Source: Microbacterium sp. LWO12-1.2
Lineage (GTDB): Bacteria; Actinomycetota; Actinomycetes; Actinomycetales; Microbacteriaceae
Assembly (NCBI RefSeq): GCF_040675875.1
Contig: NZ_JBEGII010000001.1
Location: 1,488,001-1,552,000, forward strand
Direction of reading: 5' to 3'
Length of the DNA stretch: 64,000 nt
Shown here: positions 35,978 to 46,325 of the stretch, piece after piece
How the letters are laid out: each line of letters begins with the position of its first letter
Numbering within the stretch: position 1 is the first letter of the stretch
Notes under the pieces: generated by a model
What the model was told of the DNA's origin: nothing
What the model saw: the letters and a program-made list of their open reading frames with translations, nothing else
Database searches by the model: none
Made by a program: the position numbers and the translations under genes

Positions 35978-36460
35978 TCAGCGTGAGGCCGCGGCGATCT
36001 CGGACTCGACGATGCGGATGTAGCTGCGCGAAACCGAGAGTTGCAGCACGCGAAGAGCCGGGGAGGCAAGACGCCAGAAGAGGCTCGACGGGCAGGAGAG
36101 AGATCGTGCCGTGAAGACTCCGTCGTCGGCGAGCACGAACGATTCCTCACCGTAGAGCGGATGGCCGGGGCGCGTCTCGTAGCCGAAGCCCTCACGCCCT
36201 GCCCACACCACGCGCACGGGTTCAGCGAACCGGACGCCGAGCATCCGCTTCGCGAGGATGCCCTCGACATCAGCGGCCGGATCCTCCGCAGGTACGTCGA
36301 ACCCGGCTCGTCGCTTGAACTCCCACGAGCTCACCAGTGCGGCCACGGCCGCGCGAGCGCGTTCAGGGACGAAGACGGACCGCTCTGTGAGTCGAAGCCC
36401 CGTCGGGACGGCATCGAGCGGATGACGGGTCGCCCCTCGCTCATATGCCGGGAACGGCAT
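35978..36460 (-). CDS. DUF1990 family protein (copy B)
   Basis: A 160-aa protein with VWAGREGFGYETRPGHPLYG+EESFVL in the centre and AVAALVSSWEFKRRAGFDVPA before it, consistent with a short DUF1990 protein. It resembles copy A in the GEESF and TARSLSCPSS/TVRAFDSPNS segments, suggesting related but diverged paralogs. It begins 2 nt after the lepA stop, so it is probably translated from the lepA message. Function unknown. Confidence 0.7.
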   Translation of the reverse strand: MPFPAYERGATRHPLDAVPTGLRLTERSVFVPERARAAVAALVSSWEFKRRAGFDVPAEDPAADVEGILAKRMLGVRFAEPVRVVWAGREGFGYETRPGHPLYGEESFVLADDGVFTARSLSCPSSLFWRLASPALRVLQLSVSRSYIRIVESEIAAASR

Positions 36461-36462
36461 CC

Positions 36463-38316
<1,854 letters not shown>

Positions 38317-38479
38317 GTCCTCTCGATTCTACGGTGAGGTGGCCGTGTCGACCGATTCCCCCACTTGCAATGCGGAAACCCCTAGAACTGGTGATAGTCT
38401 CCCGAAGTTGCCCGGGAGCAATCCGTGACACCGGATCCCGTGGGCGATAAGACTCCGTCACAGACCAAGTGGAGGCGTC

Positions 38480-38560
38480 GTGTCGCGCAGATCGGCAGAT
38501 GGTGTTTTGACTGTCTTCCCGGCTCAGCGTTGCGCCGACGGATACCGCGCGCGTCCGTAG
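38480..38560 (+). CDS. candidate 26-residue upstream ORF of the ABC importer operon
   Basis: GTG 38480 is preceded by GGAGG at 38471-38475 and ends with TAG at 38558-38560, 19 nt before the permease start. The peptide starts MSRRSADGVLT and is Arg/Ala-rich. It sits in a ~260-nt leader with small hairpins (for example 38399-38404 with 38413-38418). It may be a leader peptide or a chance ORF; the ribosome-binding site and position are the only support. Confidence 0.35.
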   Translation: MSRRSADGVLTVFPAQRCADGYRARP

Positions 38561-38579
38561 AAGAGAAAGACTCATCACC

Positions 38580-39563
38580 TTGATCAAGTACCTCTTGCGC
38601 CGATCAATCGGCTGGCTGCTGATGATCGTGGTCGCGACGAACCTCACCTATTTCCTGGCGTGGGGCTTCCTCGATCCGAAGAACAACTTCGTCGGCCGAC
38701 GTCCCCCGCTCTCCCCCGAGCAGATCGATCAACAGCTCATCCCGAAGAACCTGAGCGACACTGTGCCCCTCATCGAGCGCTGGTGGACGTGGCTGTCGAA
38801 CATCCTGCTCCGGTGGGACTGGGGCGTGAGCCCGACCGGCGGATCGGTCAACGAGCAGGTCGCCTACCGCATGTGGATCAGCGCGGAACTCGTGCTGGGT
38901 GCGACGATCATCTCGACGATCCTCGGAATCGCGCTCGGTGTGTACACCGCGTCCCGCCAGTACAAGCTCGCCGACCGCATCGGCCAGGCGACCTCGATCA
39001 TCACGATGAACGTCAACATCGTGGTTGCCGCTCTCGCCCTGGTGCTTCTCGCCATCAACTTCAACGAGTGGGTCGGCGTCCGCGTCTTCTACGTCACGGG
39101 TAGCTCCTCAAAGGGGGTCGAGGGCTTCTTCCCTGTGCTTGTCGATGCCTTGCAACACCTGGTGTTGCCGACCATCGCCCTGGTCATCGTCGGGTACGCG
39201 AACATCCACTTCCTGCAGCGCTCCCTGCTGCTCGACAACATCGGTGCCGACTACGTGCGCACGGCCAGGGCCAAGGGGCTCACGAAGCCGCAGGCCATCC
39301 GCAAGCACGCGCTGCGCACGTCGATGATCCCGGTCGCGACTCAGGTCGCCTTCACCATCCCCGCGATCTTCACCGGAGCTGTCCTGACCGAGACGATCTT
39401 CGCCTGGAACGGCATGGGCCGCTACTTCGTCGATGCGCTGGGGAAGAACGACATCAACGCGACGGTCGCCATCGCCGCATTCGGCGCGGTGCTGACCGCC
39501 ATCGGAGCGATCCTGGCGGACATGGCCGTCGTCGTCCTCGACCCGCGAGTGAGGGTGAGCTGA
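38580..39563 (+). CDS. ABC importer permease (OppB/DppB-like)
   Basis: A 327-aa inner-membrane permease with an N-terminal helix (~8-28), an extracytoplasmic loop, and five more helices. The EAA-type loop that contacts the ATPase is IGADYVRTARAKGLTKPQAIRKHALR (in two parts, ~225-252). Start TTG 38580 with AGAGAAAGA upstream. The GWLLMIVVATNLTYFLAWGF opening and long loop before helix 2 fit OppB-type proteins. First gene of a permease-permease-ATPase-binding protein operon; the second permease begins one base after its stop. Confidence 0.92.
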   Translation: MIKYLLRRSIGWLLMIVVATNLTYFLAWGFLDPKNNFVGRRPPLSPEQIDQQLIPKNLSDTVPLIERWWTWLSNILLRWDWGVSPTGGSVNEQVAYRMWISAELVLGATIISTILGIALGVYTASRQYKLADRIGQATSIITMNVNIVVAALALVLLAINFNEWVGVRVFYVTGSSSKGVEGFFPVLVDALQHLVLPTIALVIVGYANIHFLQRSLLLDNIGADYVRTARAKGLTKPQAIRKHALRTSMIPVATQVAFTIPAIFTGAVLTETIFAWNGMGRYFVDALGKNDINATVAIAAFGAVLTAIGAILADMAVVVLDPRVRVS

Positions 39564-39564
39564 A

Positions 39565-40500
39565 ATGACCACCGAAATGATCGACCCCACGATCCAGCCG
39601 CCGGTCGGCCCCGACACGACCGCTGCCCGCACACCGCGCAAGCGCATGTCGAAGTGGTCTCTCTACTACCGCCGCTTCATGCGCAACCGCCCCGCCGTGG
39701 GCGGCGTGATCATCTTCATCGCCCTGGTGCTGTTCTCCGTGATCGCCCCGCTGATCGCGAAGTACAGCTTCACCGATCTCGACTTCCTGAACCTCAGTAC
39801 TCCGCCATCCACAGAGCACTGGTTCGGGACCACTTCCTCGGGGAACGACACGTTCGCCCAGACCGCCGTCGGCCTGCAGCGGTCGCTCATGATCGCGCTC
39901 ACCGTGTCGATCGGAACGACGGTCATCTCGGCCGTCGTGGGGACGGCTGCGGCGTACTTCCGTGGATGGACCGAGCGCATCACCCTCTTGATCATCCACT
40001 TCATGATGGTGATCCCGAGCTTCCTGATCCTGTCGCTCATCTCGAACAAGTCCGGTGGTGACTGGCGCATCATCGCGCTGATCATGATCTTCGTGATCGG
40101 CTGGTACTTCCCCGCGCGAGTGATCTGGACCATGGCGCTCTCACTCCGTGAGCGCGAGTACGTGCAGGCCGCCCGCTACATGGGCGTCCGCGGCATGGTC
40201 ATCGTGTTCCGACACATGCTGCCGAACATCGGCTCGCTGCTCGTCATCAACTTCACCCTGGGCGTCGTCACCGCAGTGACGACCGAGACCGGACTGTCGT
40301 TCCTCGGCTTCGGTGTGAAGATCCCCGATGTGTCGCTGGGCTCGCTGATCGGCTCGGGCGCGAACACGATCACCAGTGCGCCGTGGCTGTTCTACTTCCC
40401 CGCGGCGGCGCTGACGCTACTGACCGTCTCGATGGCACTCATCGCCGACGGTCTGCGCGACGCACTCGATCCCACTTCGGCTGCAGGAGGCCGCGCATGA
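39565..40500 (+). CDS. ABC importer permease (OppC/DppC-like)
   Basis: A 311-aa permease. The N-terminal ~35 residues are a Thr/Pro-rich extension, followed by SLYYRRFMRNRPAVGGVIIFI typical of OppC N-domains and six helices. The EAA loop is YVQAARYMGVRGMVIVFRHMLPN (in two parts). The loop between helices 1 and 2 includes HWFGTTSSGNDTFAQT, a common OppC segment. Its stop overlaps the ATG of the ATPase gene by four bases (ATGA), and the ATPase ribosome-binding site GGAGG lies inside its coding sequence. Confidence 0.93.
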   Translation: MTTEMIDPTIQPPVGPDTTAARTPRKRMSKWSLYYRRFMRNRPAVGGVIIFIALVLFSVIAPLIAKYSFTDLDFLNLSTPPSTEHWFGTTSSGNDTFAQTAVGLQRSLMIALTVSIGTTVISAVVGTAAAYFRGWTERITLLIIHFMMVIPSFLILSLISNKSGGDWRIIALIMIFVIGWYFPARVIWTMALSLREREYVQAARYMGVRGMVIVFRHMLPNIGSLLVINFTLGVVTAVTTETGLSFLGFGVKIPDVSLGSLIGSGANTITSAPWLFYFPAAALTLLTVSMALIADGLRDALDPTSAAGGRA

Positions 40501-42455
40501 GCACCGTACTCTCCGTCCGCGACCTCAAGGTCAGCTTCGCCTCCGAGGCGGGGCGCGTCGACGCCGTTCGTGGCGTCTCCTTCGATCTCGAGGCGGGAAA
40601 GACCCTCGGCATCGTCGGCGAGTCCGGGTCGGGCAAGTCCGTCACCTCGCTGGCGATCATGGGCCTTCTCGATGAGAACGCCAAGGTCACCGGCTCGATC
40701 ATGTTCGACGGGCAGGAACTGCTCGGCAAGAACGACACGCAGCTCTCCGCGATCCGCGGCAACGGCATCGCGATGATCTTCCAGGACCCGCTCACCTCGC
40801 TCACCCCGGTATACACGATCGGCGACCAGTTGATCGAGGCCCTCACGGTGCACCGCAGCCTCAGCAAGAAAGAGGCGTGGGCGCGTTCGATCGAGCTGCT
40901 GGAGCTGGTCGGCATCCCCGAGCCCGAGAAGCGGATGAAGGCCTTCCCTCACGAGTTCTCGGGGGGCATGCGTCAGCGTGTCGTGATCGCGATCGCGATG
41001 GCGAACAACCCGAAACTGATCATCGCCGACGAGCCGACCACGGCCCTCGACGTGACCATCCAGGCGCAGATCCTCGACCTGATCGAGAAGGCTCAGAAGG
41101 AGACCGGCGCCGCGGTGATGATGATCACCCACGACATGGGTGTCGTCGCGCGCACGGCGGATGACGTCATGGTGATGTACGCCGGGAAGCCGGTCGAGCA
41201 GGCCCCCGTGCGGGAGCTGTTCCACCAGACCCGGATGCCGTACTCGATCGGCCTCCTCGGGGCCATCCCCCGCGTCGACAAGGCCGAGAAGCAGCCGCTG
41301 ATCCCCGTCAAGGGCAACCCGCCGCTGCTGATCAACCTGCCGGATGCCTGCCCGTTCGCCGATCGCTGCCCGATCGTGATGGACGCCTGCCGCACACGGG
41401 AGCCCGAACTGCTCCCGGTGTCCACGGGCGTCATCTCCACCGGGACCGGTGGCACGCCCTCCGGGGCCACCCACCTCGCCGCGTGCATCCGTGCGAACGA
41501 GATCGAGGACGGGGGCATCCTCGGAGGCCTCCCCGTCTACCCGGTCCGTGAGATCCCCGAGAGCGCGCTGACCCGCACGCCCCGCGAGGAGCGCCCGATC
41601 ACCCTCGAGGTCAAGAACCTGACCAAGACCTTCCCGTTGCTCAAAGGTGCATTCCTCAAGCGCAAGGTCGGCGAGGTCCACGCCGTCAAGGGCATCAGCT
41701 TCGACGTCCGCGAGGGCGAGACGATGGCGATCGTCGGCGAGTCCGGCAGCGGCAAGACGACGACCCTGCTGCAGATCATGGACATGGTCAAGCAGACCGA
41801 CGGCGACATCATCATCGCAGGCACGAGCGTGAACGACATCCACAGCCACAAGGTGGAGCGCGCACTGCGACGCGACATCCAGATCGTGTTCCAGGACCCG
41901 ATGGGCGCCCTCGACCCGCGCATGACGGTCGCCGACATCATCTCGGAGCCGCTGTTCGCGATCGGCACGCCGAAGGAAGAGGCGAACCGTCGCGTCGACG
42001 AGCTGATGGACATCGTGGGCCTCAACCCCGCCCACAGCGACCGTTTCCCGCAGGCGTTCTCCGGCGGTCAGCGGCAGCGCATCGGCATCGCCCGCGCGCT
42101 GTCCACCAACCCGAAGATCGTCGTGCTCGACGAGCCCGTCTCGGCGCTCGACGTGTCGATCCAGGCCGGCGTCATCAACCTGCTCGATGAGCTGAAGGTC
42201 AAGCTCGGCCTGTCGTACCTGTTCGTCGCGCACGACCTCTCCGTGGTCCGGCATATCGCGGATCGTGTCGCGGTGATGTACCTCGGCGATTTCGTCGAAC
42301 ACGGTGATGTCGATGACGTGTTCGACAACCCGCAGCACCCCTACACGAAGGCGCTGCTGTCGGCGATCCCGGTTCCGGACCCCGACATCGAGCGCACGCG
42401 ACAGCGGATCGTCTTCGACCCGGCGACCCTCACAGACGTCCCCGTCACCCGGTGA
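40497..42455 (+). CDS. fused dual ATP-binding protein of the ABC importer (OppD-OppF fusion)
   Basis: A 652-aa protein with two complete ATPase domains. Domain 1 (1-~330): Walker A GESGSGKS (41-48), signature FSGGMRQRVVIA, Walker B LIIADEP, and a Cys-rich tail CPFADRCPIVMDAC typical of OppD. Domain 2 (~365-652): Walker A GESGSGKTT, signature FSGGQRQRIGIARAL, Walker B VVLDEP, and SVVRHIADRVAVMYLGDFVE. So one gene replaces separate oppD and oppF. The ATG 40497 has GGAGG; a longer frame to 40383 is antisense-free run-on within oppC. Such fusions are frequent in Microbacteriaceae. Confidence 0.95.
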   Translation: MSTVLSVRDLKVSFASEAGRVDAVRGVSFDLEAGKTLGIVGESGSGKSVTSLAIMGLLDENAKVTGSIMFDGQELLGKNDTQLSAIRGNGIAMIFQDPLTSLTPVYTIGDQLIEALTVHRSLSKKEAWARSIELLELVGIPEPEKRMKAFPHEFSGGMRQRVVIAIAMANNPKLIIADEPTTALDVTIQAQILDLIEKAQKETGAAVMMITHDMGVVARTADDVMVMYAGKPVEQAPVRELFHQTRMPYSIGLLGAIPRVDKAEKQPLIPVKGNPPLLINLPDACPFADRCPIVMDACRTREPELLPVSTGVISTGTGGTPSGATHLAACIRANEIEDGGILGGLPVYPVREIPESALTRTPREERPITLEVKNLTKTFPLLKGAFLKRKVGEVHAVKGISFDVREGETMAIVGESGSGKTTTLLQIMDMVKQTDGDIIIAGTSVNDIHSHKVERALRRDIQIVFQDPMGALDPRMTVADIISEPLFAIGTPKEEANRRVDELMDIVGLNPAHSDRFPQAFSGGQRQRIGIARALSTNPKIVVLDEPVSALDVSIQAGVINLLDELKVKLGLSYLFVAHDLSVVRHIADRVAVMYLGDFVEHGDVDDVFDNPQHPYTKALLSAIPVPDPDIERTRQRIVFDPATLTDVPVTR

Positions 42456-42531
42456 TCCGGCAGCGGATCACCGTCCGGTAACAGTTAGCCGTGATTCACC
42501 GTCATCCCGAGATATCGGACGGCGAGCGAAC

Positions 42532-42537
42532 TATTCT
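42532..42537 (+). promoter_or_regulatory. candidate -10 element before the binding-protein gene
   Basis: TATTCT, six bases before an ATG at 42544, in the 117-nt gap between the ATPase and binding-protein genes. A start here would give the binding protein its own, more abundant transcript. No convincing -35. Confidence 0.35.
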
Positions 42538-42543
42538 CCCCTT

Positions 42544-42576
42544 ATGACACGCCGCAAGGCGAAAGGAGCACCATGA
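42544..42576 (+). CDS. candidate 10-residue upstream ORF overlapping the binding-protein start
   Basis: ATG 42544 opens MTRRKAKGAP and stops with TGA 42574-42576, overlapping the ATG of the substrate-binding protein (ATGA). It contains that gene's ribosome-binding site AAAGGAG. If transcription starts at this ATG, as the -10 spacing suggests, it would be a leaderless ORF that feeds ribosomes into the downstream gene. Speculative. Confidence 0.35.
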   Translation: MTRRKAKGAP

Positions 42577-44282
42577 AGCAGCACAAGCTGATGGGCACGC
42601 TGGCATTCGGCGCAGCCCTCGCGCTCACCCTCGGTGGGTGCGCTGCCAACACCGGAAACAACGGTGACGGCAACGGCGAAGAGGCCACTGGCGTCGACGC
42701 AGCGGACTACAATCCGCAGCCGCGCGAGAACCTCAAGGAAGGTGGCACGGTCAACTTCCCGATCAACGAGATTCCGGAGCAGCTGAACTCGTTCAACAGC
42801 GACGCCAGCGCGGACACCGCACGCCTCGCCGCGTGGTACACACCGCAGATCCTGCTCATGGAGCCGGACGGCACGCCCTACAAGAACGACGCCTACCTCG
42901 ACGAGTGGAAGTCGGAGACCGTCGACGGCAAGACCCAGCTCACCTTCACCTTCACGGACAAGGCGCACTGGAACGACGGCACCGACATGGACTGGACCGC
43001 CATCGACGCGACGTGGAAGGCGAACCGCTCTTCCGACGAGGGCTACAACCCGAACGCGACCGACGGCTACAAGGAGATCGAGTCGGTCGAGCAGGGCGAC
43101 TCGCCCAAGACCGCCATCGTGACCTTCAAGGGCGAGTTCGCCTGGCCGCAGATGCCGTTCCTGACGGGGATCATCCACCCGGCGATCAACACGCCCGAGC
43201 TCTTCAACGAGGCGTACATCGACGACCTGCACCCTGAGTGGGGCGCGGGTCCGTACACGGTCGACGAGTTCGACGCGAACAGCGACTACGTCTCGTTCAA
43301 GCCGAACCCCGAGTGGTGGGGCAACGCACCGCTGCTCGACAAGGTCACGTTCCAGGGCATGGACGCCGCCGCCTCGATCAACGCCTTCAAGAACGGTGAG
43401 ATCGACGCCGTCGCCACGGCGAGCAAGGACCGTCTCGCGCAGGTCGAGGACATGAAGGATGTCGTGACCTACCGTGCGCAGCAGTCCGCGAACACGCTGC
43501 TGCAGGTCGACTCCGACAAGCCGCAGTTCGAGGACATCAAGGTCCGCGAGGCCTTCTTCCTCGCGGTCGATCGTGAGCAGCAGAAGCAGATCGCCTGGAA
43601 CGGCCTCGGATACAAGGAGGAGCCTGCCGGTTCCTTCACGCTGTTCACGTTCCAGCCCGGTTACAGCGACGCACTGGCTGAGGCCGGTTGGTCGCACGAC
43701 GTCGACAAGGCGAACAAGCTGCTCGACGAGGCCGGCTGGGTGGCCGGAGAAGACGGGATCCGCGAGAAGGACGGCGTCAAGCTGTCCGTCACGTACCCCA
43801 TCTTCAGCGACAGCCCGGTGCAGGAGGCCCTCGCCAAGGCTCTGCAGGCGCAGGAGAAGGAAGTCGGCATCGACGTCCAGATCGATGTGCGCTCCTCGCA
43901 GGACTTCTCGACGGACTACACCACGAAGAACTGGGACATCGTGAGCCTGCGCTTCAGCTCCTCCGACCCGTTCGGCGCGGCGTGGTTCTGCCAGCTCTAC
44001 TGCTCGGACAGTGGCCTGAACCTCTCGGCCACCGGCTCTGAGGAGATCGACAACCGCATCCACGATGAGGTCGAGTCGATCTCGGACCCGGAGAAGCAGA
44101 CGGCTGCCGCCATGAAGCTCGAGGCGGAGATCTTCGCCGAGACCTGGGGCATCATCCCGCTGTACAACGGCCCGGAGATCTGGACGGCTAAGAAGGGCCT
44201 GGCGAACCTCACGCCCGAGCCCTACGTCGGACTGGACCTCTTCGGTGTCCAGCCGGTGGAGAACGTGGGCTGGGAGAAGTAA
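42573..44282 (+). CDS. ABC importer substrate-binding lipoprotein (family 5)
   Basis: A 569-aa extracytoplasmic protein. The signal ends in the lipobox LGGC (Cys23), followed by a Gly/Asn-rich linker. The solute-binding family 5 core includes NFPINEIPEQLNSFNSDAS, FTDKAHWNDGTDMDWTAID (the conserved W-x-DG-x-x segment) and KVREAFFLAVDREQQKQIAW. Family members bind oligopeptides, dipeptides, nickel or oligosaccharides. The ligand is not visible, but the domain layout and permeases favour peptides. It is followed by a strong terminator, so it ends the operon. Confidence 0.93.
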   Translation: MKQHKLMGTLAFGAALALTLGGCAANTGNNGDGNGEEATGVDAADYNPQPRENLKEGGTVNFPINEIPEQLNSFNSDASADTARLAAWYTPQILLMEPDGTPYKNDAYLDEWKSETVDGKTQLTFTFTDKAHWNDGTDMDWTAIDATWKANRSSDEGYNPNATDGYKEIESVEQGDSPKTAIVTFKGEFAWPQMPFLTGIIHPAINTPELFNEAYIDDLHPEWGAGPYTVDEFDANSDYVSFKPNPEWWGNAPLLDKVTFQGMDAAASINAFKNGEIDAVATASKDRLAQVEDMKDVVTYRAQQSANTLLQVDSDKPQFEDIKVREAFFLAVDREQQKQIAWNGLGYKEEPAGSFTLFTFQPGYSDALAEAGWSHDVDKANKLLDEAGWVAGEDGIREKDGVKLSVTYPIFSDSPVQEALAKALQAQEKEVGIDVQIDVRSSQDFSTDYTTKNWDIVSLRFSSSDPFGAAWFCQLYCSDSGLNLSATGSEEIDNRIHDEVESISDPEKQTAAAMKLEAEIFAETWGIIPLYNGPEIWTAKKGLANLTPEPYVGLDLFGVQPVENVGWEK

Positions 44283-44295
44283 TTCCTTATCCTCG

Positions 44296-44330
44296 AGCGG
44301 GGTCGGTGGTTTCCACCGGCCCCGCTTTTC
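44296..44330 (+). terminator. intrinsic terminator of the ABC importer operon
   Basis: AGCGGGGTCGGTGG (44296-44309) pairs with 44313-44326 (one G-T pair) across TTT and is followed by TTTTC, 14 nt after the binding-protein stop. Confidence 0.9.
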
Positions 44331-44378
44331 CGTGTGCCGCGGGTGGTCTCTCAGGCGACGCTTCTTTAGGCTGATCGA

Positions 44379-45107
44379 GTGAGCGTCCAGATCGTCCTCG
44401 TGCATGGCATCCGCACCTCGGCCACCATGTGGCGGTCGCAGGTCGCGTATCTCGACGATCACGGCTACTCATGCACCGCAGTGGATCTGCCAGGCCACGG
44501 CACGCGCATGGACGAGGACTTCACTCTCCAGGAAGCGCTCCACACGATCGATGCCGCGGTTCGGGCTGCCGCCGCGCGCGGACCAGTGCTCCTGGTCGGG
44601 CACTCGATGGGCGGGCTGCTCTGCCTCGCCTACGTCGGCGGCGGTGCCGCTCCTCCCGTGACCGCGCTCATCGCCGCGTCGTGCACAGCACTCCCCCGCG
44701 GAACCAGTCTGTCGGCGTACCGGATCGTCGCCCGCGCCGTGGACCGGCTTCCGGATCGCGGACTCTGGCTCACCGAGCGCATCCTCGACGCGACGATTCC
44801 GCTGGAGACACGTGCCGACTTCGCGGCGGGCGGCTACGCGCTCGACACCCAGGACCGTGCGCTGCAGAGCCTGGCGAATCTGGATATCGCGTCGGCGCTC
44901 GAGCGCATCCGCATCCCGCTCTGGTTCGTGAACGGGCAGTACGACCAGTTGCGGGTCAACGAGGGCCTCTTCCAGCGGCTCGCACCCCATGCCGAGCTGA
45001 TCATCGTTCCGCGCACGACTCACCTGGTGACTGCCATGCGTCCTCGAGTGTTCAACGCGGTGCTGCAGCTCGCGATCGCGACCGTGGAGACACCGCGGGC
45101 ATCATGA
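44379..45107 (+). CDS. alpha/beta-fold hydrolase
   Basis: A 242-aa cytoplasmic hydrolase. Nucleophile elbow GHSMGG (Ser76), oxyanion region LVHGIRTSATMW (~7-18), DLPGHGTRMDED after strand 4, an acidic residue in VNGQYDQLRV (~190) and a His in VPRTTHLVTAM (~222) make a complete triad. Start GTG 44379. The family covers esterases, lipases and thioesterases, so the substrate cannot be given. It lies after the ABC terminator and overlaps the end of the converging MFS gene by 6 nt. Confidence 0.88.
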   Translation: MSVQIVLVHGIRTSATMWRSQVAYLDDHGYSCTAVDLPGHGTRMDEDFTLQEALHTIDAAVRAAAARGPVLLVGHSMGGLLCLAYVGGGAAPPVTALIAASCTALPRGTSLSAYRIVARAVDRLPDRGLWLTERILDATIPLETRADFAAGGYALDTQDRALQSLANLDIASALERIRIPLWFVNGQYDQLRVNEGLFQRLAPHAELIIVPRTTHLVTAMRPRVFNAVLQLAIATVETPRAS

Positions 45108-46325
45108 CCGCGCGGGTTGTCGTGCGAACGCGGTGAGCACTCCTCCCACTATCGACAGCACGGCGGCGGCGACGAAGACCAGCCAGAAGCCGCCGACCAG
45201 CGCGACGAGCCCGGCGCCCAGCACCGGACCGATGAGCTGGCCGAGTGCCGCGGTGACGTTCACGATTCCGAGGTCGCGTGCGTGGTCCTGCTCATCGGGC
45301 AGCAGGTCGGCGGCGAACGCGAGACCCACCGTCGAAAAGGCGCCATAGCCGAGACCCATCAGCGCCGCCGCGACCATCGTCATCTCGAACGTCGGCACGA
45401 GCGCGATCGCGACCCCCGAAGCGGCCTGCACGACTGTGGCGGCGATCGTCAGACGGCGGCGATTGCCGGTGCGATCCGAGATGATCCCGGTCAGCACCGA
45501 GGCCAGGACCACGAACACCGTGTAGACCACGATCAGCAGGAGGAGGTTGTCCTGGGCTGTGGCGTTCGGCTGTCCGAGCCCGTGCAGCAGGAAGAACAGG
45601 AACAGCGCGGTCCCGAGCGCGTTGCCGATGTTTGTCACCAGGCGACCGGAGAGCATCCACGCGAAGTCTCGGTCGCGCAGGGAGGCGAGCGCACGGCGGC
45701 CTTCGCGCGGCGGGCGCATCTGCGCGGTCGCGGCCGGGTCGGGCAGGAGGAGCGCCACCGCGGTTCCCACCACCGCGATGATGCCGGCGAGCAGCAGGTA
45801 TCCCGCCTGGATGCCGAGCCCGAGGAGTACGACCAGCCCCACGCCGAGCACGATGCCGACGGCCTGACTCGATCCGACTGCCGCGGATGCGGCGCCGCGC
45901 TGCGTCGAAGGCAGCTGGTCGGCGATCAGAGCGGTGAAGGCTGCCGACGATACGGCGACGCCGACAGAGACTCCGACCCACGCCGCCCCGACGGCCCACG
46001 GGCCCTCTGCATAGCCGGTGAGAACGAGACAGACGGCGGTCAGCCACACGCCCGCGAGTGCCCACGGACGTCGGCGCGGCCGTCCGACACCCGCGCGATC
46101 CGACAGGGCCCCGGCCGCCGGCCCGGCCACGATGCCCGCCAGGCCGCCGATACCGAGCACCAGGCCCGAGGACACCACTCCCCTGATCCAGTCGTCCTCC
46201 GGGGTGTCGAGCTGTAACGGGAGGAGCAGCTGCACGGGCGTGAGCTGCACGGTCCAGATCGCCAACCACGCGAGTGTGAACAGCGACATCCACCGGAAGC
46301 CGACCTTCGTCGTCGTCGTGGTCAT
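45102..46325 (-). CDS. MFS transporter coupled to a beta-glucosidase
   Basis: A 407-aa transporter with ~12 helices. SDRAGVGRPRRRPWALAGVW marks the loop between helices 2 and 3 (motif A-like), and SDRTGNRRRLTIAA the equivalent in the second half. This pattern, with PRRRPW, occurs in sugar (sucrose-type) and other MFS members. The ATG 46325 is preceded by AGGAGGAG and overlaps the GH1 stop by ATGA; the frame to 46730 is a run-on in GH1. Coupling to beta-glucosidase suggests import of a beta-glucoside, an inference. Confidence 0.87.
   Translation of the reverse strand: MTTTTTKVGFRWMSLFTLAWLAIWTVQLTPVQLLLPLQLDTPEDDWIRGVVSSGLVLGIGGLAGIVAGPAAGALSDRAGVGRPRRRPWALAGVWLTAVCLVLTGYAEGPWAVGAAWVGVSVGVAVSSAAFTALIADQLPSTQRGAASAAVGSSQAVGIVLGVGLVVLLGLGIQAGYLLLAGIIAVVGTAVALLLPDPAATAQMRPPREGRRALASLRDRDFAWMLSGRLVTNIGNALGTALFLFFLLHGLGQPNATAQDNLLLLIVVYTVFVVLASVLTGIISDRTGNRRRLTIAATVVQAASGVAIALVPTFEMTMVAAALMGLGYGAFSTVGLAFAADLLPDEQDHARDLGIVNVTAALGQLIGPVLGAGLVALVGGFWLVFVAAAVLSIVGGVLTAFARQPARS

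Noticed and set aside
40392..42338. 648-residue minus-strand frame opposite the fused ATPase gene
   Set aside because: Mirror frame produced by GC-skewed codons of the real gene, with no recognisable domain.
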